Below, piece after piece: positions 56,714 through 64,000 of a stretch of 64,000 bases of DNA; the stretch's first letter is position 1; the number at the start of each line of letters is the position of its first letter. Source of the DNA: Stictocephala bisonia (taxonomy: Eukaryota > Arthropoda > Insecta > Hemiptera > Membracidae); the NCBI GenBank assembly GCA_035578905.1, contig JAQJVL010000738.1, positions 341,302 through 405,301 of the forward strand. The letters are read 5' to 3'. The notes under the pieces are model-generated. The model searched no databases. It saw nothing but the letters and a program-made list of their open reading frames with translations, and was not told the DNA's origin. The position numbers were made by a program, and so were the translations under genes.

Positions 56714-59046
56714 CAATTTGGCAATATATTTCAAACTAATAAATAAAAAAAAATAAAATATTATGCAAATAGGTATGGAATAAATAATAGCAATAAATAA
56801 ATAACATATAACAAATAAATAACAAAACGTTACATATTCAATAATATGTGAGATATAAATATTAATTCAAATAATAATTTTATTACTGAAAAGAATTACA
56901 ATAATTTTTATAATAAATTATAAAGTAACAAATAATAATAATAACTTGCATCAATGACAAAGAATTATGTAATGCATCTGTTGATTAGTAAACAATGTAT
57001 AATACAAACTATTCTTGTATTAACATAGGATTTGATAACTTATTGTTGTTAATCAATACTTGTATATAATTGGATGATATGTGTACTATGTATTTCTGAT
57101 ACACAAGGTATCGTTTTGTTTGATAACTTTGATCCAGGACTGATGAATTTCATCCCAAATAAATAATAAGTATAATCTGATGATTTATTATGTAAATATA
57201 GTAATGTTTATGTGATTCAGTAATAGAGAATAATTCAAGCCATTCTTATATAAATGTAAGAGTTGATGAGCTATTGAGTGAAATTACTAATTATTATGTA
57301 AATAAATTGATAATTAATGATGTACAATTTTAAGAATTAATCATTTGTTGAACGATAAATAATATGTAAAAAGTTTTAAGGGATCTTTGATTTATTGATC
57401 AAGGATAAATGTTAAGATTTAACTAGAGATTGATGATATGTGTGATAATATGATGACATGTTAATAATTGAAAATGTTTGGAAAATTGTTTGTAATTAAT
57501 GGCTGACTTGATAACGTAAAGATTTGTTTTGGAAGTAATGACTTATATGAGAATGTTGTGGATTGTATAGTGATTAAGAATTTATTTAAAAAATTAAAGA
57601 AGGATAAAAGATTGAAAAAGATATAGGAATTTAAAGACGGATTAAGAATTGATAACGGATACTAGTATTTAAAGAAGGGTAATGGATTGATAATAGGTTA
57701 CGGAATTTAAAAACGGATAAAGGAATGAAACAGGATTTTAGCAATGAAAGAAGGGTTAATGGAATGAAAAAAGATAAAGGAACTTAAAAATGGGAAATGG
57801 ATTGATTACAGGTTACAGAATTAAAAGAAGGGTTTAAAGGGTTGATAACGGGATTAAGTATCTAAAAGATGGTTTAATGGTTTGATAACAAATACTGGCA
57901 TTTAAAGACGGATTAAAGGATTGATGTCGAAGTTAAGAATTTAAAAATGGTTAAAGGAGTTGAGAATATATTTGAAATATATGACAGGGTATTGAAAAAT
58001 GATTGACAAATTAATATAGGATGTTGAAGAAATACTTAAATAAATAAATGATGATTCATTTATGAATTGATGAAATATATAACATGTTATGGTAATGAAT
58101 AAGTCATATAATTTTAATGATGATGTTGAAATATAATAACTGTAAGTAAGTTGATAATTAAATTAATTTTGAAGTGTAACCTAATAATTGATAACTTATA
58201 TTTTGTTGATTTTGATATATGACTTATGTATTTGGTGGATGATTTCATATTGTGAAATGGAGTCATTGATTTAAATAAGAACTTGTATAATTTCTGATGA
58301 TGTATTGATCTTAGATTATAATTTTTGAATTTGTACTAGCAAATGAAATAATTTGCCAGTGGAAAACTAATCATTTACTAACTAAGAGGAAATCATAATT
58401 TAATGATTAATTAATTTTGATAAATACTTGTATAGAACTTAAAGATGTATTAATTGTTGATGTATGAATTTCAGTTATGTAAATGTAATAATTTTGTTTG
58501 ATAACTTTTAATACAAGACTGATGGATTTTTGATTGACAACCTGTAATAATTAAAAATACATTAACTATTTTATGAACAATTAATGTACAATGAAATGAG
58601 TTGTTAAACTTTTGACTTATAAATTATAGAATTGTTAGTTAACAATTTTGATTTATTGGATCATTGTTTTAATAAATGTAACTTTGAATTATTGATTTTT
58701 ATTGATAACTATGTAGGATGTGATGAATTTTTTGAATTTTTTAATCATAAGTGACTAATTTGTATTGATAATTTTATGCTTTATTGAATTGTAATTGATT
58801 GATTTGTATTAATGATTTAATGGACTCATTTTGATAAATATGGATTCTTAAATGTTGATAAGGAGATAATGATGTATATGCCATAGAATATGTAATCTGA
58901 TATTGAATTAATAGAATAGTTAATAGACTTAATTTACTAGATATAATTAAATATTGTAAAATGAAACTTATCTGAGAAACAAACGACAATTTGGCGAATC
59001 GTGTTTAAAATCAAGATTTTTTGACTCGCGTTTACTCACACATCGC
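56714..59046 (+). other. Element 2 non-coding region, part 2, with degenerate purine-rich repeat
   Basis: This is very AT-rich. At about 57600-57970 a degenerate unit of 35-40 bp (GAATTTAAAGACGGATTAAG, then GATTGATAACGG) is repeated roughly ten times. Elsewhere TTGATAACT-like strings recur. No ORF is credible. Confidence 0.6.
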
Positions 59047-59065
59047 AAAAAATCGGGGGAGGTAC
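59047..59065 (+). other. Polypurine tract (gypsy element 2)
   Basis: AAAAAATCGGGGGAGG followed by TAC directly precedes the TGTAACAGG start of the 3' LTR. Confidence 0.7.
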
Positions 59066-60522
59066 TGTAACAGGTCCACCAAATTGATAGGCAAAGTAAT
59101 TTATTTAGATATATAATAAATTATTATACGAAGAAGAAGAATTTTATTTAATCAAAATAGGATGGAGAAGTTTCAAATCATATAGAGAATTATTGTGAGG
59201 AAAATAACCGTGGGACAGACGAGAGCTCCAGCAATAAATCACTGTAAACAGACCCTTTGTTCAACACAAGATGGGTGGGTCGAATTCCAAGAATTATCAG
59301 AAACACATGGGAATATCTGAGACTAAACAGTCAGCAAGTTACGACGTAGGAGCGTGAGACAAGCAGCGACTTGTCGGTTGGTTTATGTTCCATTAAATCC
59401 CCTCCAGGTCACAAGTGACTGATGTGCAGTAGAGGAACTCAGATCACGAGTTCTGAAACGAACCAATCAGAACGGGACATATCATTCCAAATTTGCCCGT
59501 AGGCCGCAGCAGCTGTCAAAACAGCCACGTCGTGATATACCCAGAAGGGTCATAGTCGCGTACCCAAAAGAAAAAAGGCGGGAAACCGACTTCAACGGTT
59601 AAGAAACGTTCCTCACCCCAGTCCATCTCTGACGCCTAACTTAACATGACCTAACCGAACGAGTGACTTGTACACACCTCGTGGTATAAATAACCGGTTT
59701 CAAATTTTTAACGATGGTTTAAAGACAAAGGGCAAAGTGATTATTGTTACACTAACATTGTGCGTGTGAATTCAACATGTGAATCAGTCTAAATTAAAAT
59801 ACGTGCTCGTGAAAATGTTGTGAAATCATCTATAACGAACGCTGGAACAGATAAGTTTAAATTAAGATTTATCATTAAGATTGTAATTGCAAATTTAATC
59901 TTCACTAGATAGAATCATGATTTGATTTTAAAAAATATAATATAAGATCTTTTGTAAAGATTTTGAGTAAACTCAGTTTTAATTGAAAATATTCAATTAA
60001 AGAATGTAATAAAAAATAATTTTGTAAAAGAACTTTTGTTTTATTGCATCATAACAGTTTTCACCGAATTACCCTGAGAACGACCCTGAGAACAAAAATT
60101 AAGAGTTATCATGTTATAAAATAAAATAAATCAAATTTCTGCTACTTTTGTTTTTTAAGAATCAAATATGAATCAATGTGATACATTTACCTCTCTCATC
60201 AAATTTAGGTAGCAAGTCACAAATATTTAATAAATAATTGAAACTCAAAAAAAAAAGAAATAAATTAAAGAATTCTGATTTATTGAATATCATTATTTTA
60301 ATTTAATCAATGGATTAAATTAAAATAAATAATGTAAATAATGTAACGAAAGTCAACGTTACAGATTGACGCGACAGCGTGAGGCTTTGTTGTTGCAGAT
60401 TTAATTAATTGATATAAGTGGGTTGAAAATTTGCTTAATTATTACAGATTTAATAAGTTAAAAAGGCAAAACGTTACAGAATGGCGCTAGAACGTGAGGC
60501 GTCAAAAAGTTTCAATGTTACA
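59066..60522 (+). repeat. 3' LTR (1,457 bp)
   Basis: It is collinear with the 5' LTR. Differences are mostly single-base gaps, and the one larger block difference is near 60185-60215. The TATA box here is TATAAATAA at 59685-59693. Confidence 0.92.
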
Positions 60523-60794
60523 ATCTGTAGACTACAATATTCTTAAACAACAAAATATAAAATCATTATTAATTTAAAAAACCTCCTTTTAGTTACCTAC
60601 TTAAATCAAATAGATTCTCCTACTTTTGTTTAAAAAGTCATTTATAATAACTTCCCTAGCTAAATATCGTTCACACAACTGTTTTAGTCGACGCTGTAGC
60701 TGTTCAGTGTTTATTGGTTGAGTTTGTTGCAGAGAGCGTTTTGTTCTCTCCAGTGCGTCATTTCGGTGTTATGGCCTCGGTAACCGTCCACGTA
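60523..60794. other. Spacer
   Basis: No feature was recognised between the LTR and the MULE fragment. Confidence 0.4.
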
Positions 60795-61253
60795 GATGGG
60801 TTTTGGAGGCCTTCTAAGTTCTTAAATCGGTTATTCCCACGCCTCACACATATTGTTTTTTCTGTGTGAGTCGGAAAGAGTCGCTTCATGCACTTTCCAG
60901 AGTGATGGTGGAAACATGGATGGTTTAGGGTTTTCTCCTGCTGTACCGCTCACATAGTAGACGTCGAATTTAGTACAGCAGGTATAAAACTTCGACAGGA
61001 GCCAACCCCTACAGCGCTGCATCCCCTGTAGTACATCTTTTTCTGGAAGGAAAGCCAAACCATCAAGCATCTCACAAAAACTGTCCAAACTCTTCAGACT
61101 CTTTGTAGTTTCGAGTAAGACCGTACTGTTTGTTGGTTGTGCCTGCAAGTGCTTTGGCACAAAATGAAAAAAAAACAACAGACGTGATAGCAGCAGTTTC
61201 AAAGTCAAAGGTCGAGGAAGGGTTTTTGTAGATTCAATACATTTGGCCAACAC
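60795..61253 (-). pseudogene. MULE-type transposase C-terminal fragment
   Basis: The minus-strand frame (140 residues) ends ...LWKVHEATLSDSHRKNNMCEAW. This is the conserved end of the MULE transposase region in many insect elements. One extra G after that Trp codon shifts the frame; the next frame continues NNRFKNLEGL down to about 60795. The catalytic DDE core, which would lie upstream, is missing. A host gene derived from a MULE cannot be excluded, but the frameshift argues for a relic. Confidence 0.6.
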
Positions 61254-61298
61254 TTCGTAGAACAGAAAATTACAAAAACATATAAAAATATTTTAAAA

Positions 61299-61710
61299 AG
61301 TCGTGTAGACAACAATTTTTGTTATATTACCAATTAACATTTTACAATTAAGGCAAAGGATATGACTAAGAATGTCGGTACTGACATCAAAGCCACAGTA
61401 TTTTGATTAAATAAATATAGAATATTTTGTATTAATAAATACCAAAACACACTCCACAAAAATCTGTAAGATACCCTTGGTGGGGATGTATCCTGTTTAG
61501 AAGGAGGGGTATTTTTTATTAGTAATACTAATGTTGTCCTTCGGGGATTTCCATATTTTACGCGGAATACCTAATGGCGCATTCCAAGCGGTAAGACAAG
61601 AGGGTGGAAAGGGTGTAGAAAGTTCAATGAATTCATCACATCACATCTTGCCGGCCATGATACCATCCGTCTGTGGTTTAAATCTAGTTTCCAATACTTA
61701 TCTTAAAACA
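61299..61710 (+). repeat. Diverged 400-bp repeat, copy 1
   Basis: It matches 63478-63890 in order: GTCGTGTAGACAA, then TTACCAATTAACATTTTA, TACTAATGTTGTCCTTC, CCATATTTTACGCGGAATA and TGCCGGCCAT. Similarity is clearly below identity, so the duplication is old. Confidence 0.78.
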
Positions 61711-62980
61711 AAAACATCGTTTTTCCTTGTGAAAAACTTTTGCTTAATGTTTAGTTACTTTATTTAAGAAGAAAATTATTAATTTTAATATAATGGAGAT
61801 TTATGTTAAAAACTTTACTATGTACGTAAGCCTAAACCTTAGATTTATTAGTAAGGATAATTTTATTACATAGTTGTTTGTATTTTGTTTTCTGTTCTAT
61901 GAGACATAATTGATGATAAAAACTTTTATGTACTATAATGTACATTATCAGAATTTTCAAATAAATGTGTTATTTGCTTTGAGGTATTTCGCCTACAAGG
62001 TAGGGCATTATTGAACAAAAATCAAATTAAATAAACTTGTTTCCAAATATAATAATATAGGCCTAACTGATATAACATAAGGTGTAACTGTTTTAAAAAT
62101 TAAAAAGAGTTTTACATTTGGAAAGAAGATAAATAACTAAGTTATCAGTTTTATCTAATTAAATCAAGAATTTATTGTGCAGGTGTAAAAATGTTCTGAG
62201 ACTGGAAAAGACAAAATAAGATATTTTATAATTTAATTTGATTTTGACACTATGCATATTGAATTATCACTCGCTAATAAAACGTCTTTTGATTTATTTA
62301 CGCTATCTAAAGACTTAAAAAAAGATTTTTAAATATTTGATTGTCATCTACTTGTTGGTTGGTATGAAAATAATGTAATTGGGACGTGTCTCAATGATAT
62401 AACTGATTCTATTTACATAAATTTTATAGAACAGTATATGTTAAAGGTATTATTTCGTTTTATTACAAAACTGAAAAATATATACCGCAAATAGATGTTC
62501 TATCAACTTATTACTTTGTTTAAATGATTTGAATTAATTATAATGGCTATTGTTCAAGATGATTACATTATTGACGGTTCAACCTGCTTAGGCCTTGTGA
62601 TTTTAATAGAAAGGACCACGAAAAAGTAGTTTACTTACGGAATAGGTCAAACGCCAACCAATCCACGATTTTACGTCTTATATAATAACGTTTTCTATAC
62701 TTAGAAGCGTGTCAATGAATCGGACTATAACAGCTTATTTCAATGTAGCTTATATTTACAATTTCAATACATGAAGGCTTTTTTTTATTTCTAAAGTAAT
62801 TTGAAGTGTAAAATTTGTTAACAACCCGGATCTTATGTAAATACTGTAACATGTATGCTTATTTTAATAAATATATGTCTATTGCTTTCAAGTTAAAACA
62901 CACTCTCACCATAGATATCAAAGCTCCTTAGTTTTTGAAACCTTGTCAAAACCCTTGTCACATTGGACCGCGAGGGGTTA
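61711..62980. other. AT-rich spacer
   Basis: There is no ORF or repeat that I can support. Confidence 0.4.
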
Positions 62981-63080
62981 CGACAGTGGAAACGCCTCAA
63001 GGTCAGGGCGCTCCACTGTCGCAGTTGTGCTATTTCTTGGCTGACAGTTTTATTAGTTTTTGCCAGGCGCTCCCTGTCGC
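62981..63080. repeat. GC-rich 17-18-mer cluster related to the 45.7 kb hairpin
   Basis: CGACAGTGGAAACGCCTC (62981-62998) is direct. Inverted copies lie at 63006-63022 and 63064-63080. The first pair can form a stem with a 7-base loop. Confidence 0.65.
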
Positions 63081-63477
63081 TCTCCCAGGACAAACAGGGT
63101 CACTTGAAATGGTCCTTAGTTGAAGCTGTGAATCTGTAATCAATTGAATGCCCATACAGAAAGCCTGTAATGTTTTTATTTTTTAAAAACGTAACTTTTG
63201 AGAGTTATCAGAACAAGTTTTTATCTATAATTGGTTATTAATTGTTTTTAAACCTGAAGCATGTAAATGACGGTTTATCGTAAATGATATACTGTATATT
63301 TAATGTTTATTTTGTGATTCATATTAATTGAAAATTCAGTACATTATATATTTTGTTGCTGTGGGGAATGATTGAGATTATATAATTAAATTGAGAAAAG
63401 GACAAAACAAATTGTATTATTTTCATTTTTATTTGTAACTACAGAAAATTATAAAATATGACAAAAAGTAACTATAA
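63081..63477. other. AT-rich spacer
   Basis: Nothing was recognised. Confidence 0.4.
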
Positions 63478-63890
63478 TGTCGTGTAGACAAATATTTTAA
63501 TTATATTGCCAATTAACATTTTAAAGTCAAAAGAATGGCTGACGAATACCAGTACTGACAAGAGAGTCATTGTTATTTGAGTAATTATTGAATATTTTTT
63601 ATTAATATACACCGAAATACTCCGTACAAAAATTCTGCAAGATACCCCTTGTTTTTTAGTCGTCTGTTTAGAAAGAACGGGATTTTTTTTCTTATTAATA
63701 CTAATGTTGTCCTTCATGGATATCCATATTTTACGCGGAATATTTCATGATGAATTCTACGCGGTGAAGACAGTCAAAGAGGGTGACGGGTCGATAGATA
63801 GTTCGATGATATCAACACATCCTGCTGGCCATAATTCTACATGGCAACGGGGTTAAATGTAGCTCCCAACAATGATATTGTTAATCTTAA
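63478..63890 (+). repeat. Diverged 400-bp repeat, copy 2
   Basis: This is the partner of 61299-61710 in the same orientation, about 2.2 kb away. Confidence 0.78.
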
Positions 63891-64000
63891 AATAATATAT
63901 ATTTTTTTCTCTGTTGTGAGAGTTTCCCATACTATCCTATAGTAGCCGGGCATTTTTACAGACAAACATCCTTTTCTTTTCTTTTTATTATGTGTTATGA

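Larger units (their letters stand above)
46623..60522 (+). mobile_element. Giant Ty3/gypsy element with SGNH hydrolase domain
   Basis: The element is 13.9 kb, flanked by ATCT on both sides (46619-46622 and 60523-60526). The order is 5' LTR, tRNA-Lys primer site, gag, in-frame UGA, pol (SGNH, protease, RT, RNase H, integrase), 4.76 kb of non-coding DNA, polypurine tract and 3' LTR. The two LTRs are highly similar and differ mainly by single-base indels. Gypsy identity follows from the RNase H-then-integrase order and the GPY/F motif in the integrase tail. No envelope gene is present. Frame breaks in pol make this exact sequence inactive unless they are assembly errors. Confidence 0.92.

Noticed and set aside
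54304..59065. Possible envelope gene in the giant gypsy element
   Set aside because: No frame longer than about 100 codons, no signal peptide and no membrane segment can be seen.

Overview
This window looks like a piece of an AT-rich, intron- and transposon-laden insect genome. Hemiptera is only a guess; nothing here fixes the species. The one recognisable host gene is NOP9, a Pumilio-repeat nucleolar protein of small-subunit ribosome biogenesis. Exon 1 (13118-13289) and exon 2 (23588-23814) lie on the plus strand, separated by a 10.3 kb intron full of transposon relics. Exon 3 (29680-29998) fits phase and protein order but lies on the minus strand, beyond a 100-N gap. The 15 bases before that gap reappear as a reverse complement at the far end of the next contig (43297-43311). 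The simplest reading is that 24256-43311 is scaffolded backwards.

Layout: 1-2100 is a dispersed repeat split by a hAT-like element with an 8-bp target duplication. 3691-8414 is a damaged Ty3/gypsy element. 8601-12809 is a dead Jockey-type LINE. 13118-23814 is NOP9 exons 1-2 with intron 1, which holds two TTAA-flanked piggyBac-like elements, a Tigger MITE, foldbacks and a 113-bp satellite that runs straight into the exon 2 acceptor. 24256-43311 is the suspect contig: three LINE relics, a hAT scrap, NOP9 exon 3, a 4.95 kb element with long terminal inverted repeats (Sola-like), and a nearly intact Tigger inside a Penelope-like relic. 43335-45410 is a 36-bp minisatellite with 107-bp higher-order structure.

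The most unusual object is a 13.9 kb Ty3/gypsy element at 46623-60522, flanked by ATCT duplications. It has about 1.45 kb LTRs and a tRNA-Lys primer site. Its gag has a long coiled coil and an RGG tail in place of zinc knuckles. A single in-frame UGA followed by CAA CUA separates gag from pol, which matches the TMV-type readthrough context. Pol begins with a complete-looking SGNH/GDSL-type hydrolase domain ahead of protease, RT, RNase H and integrase. Nearly 4.8 kb of non-coding DNA follows, with nine copies of an approximately 34-bp motif. All pol breaks I can see fall in or next to A-rich runs, so they could be either decay or assembly error.

The remaining right end (60523-64000) holds a MULE transposase fragment, a diverged 400-bp repeat pair, and a cluster of inverted GC-rich 18-mers related to a hairpin at 45.7 kb.
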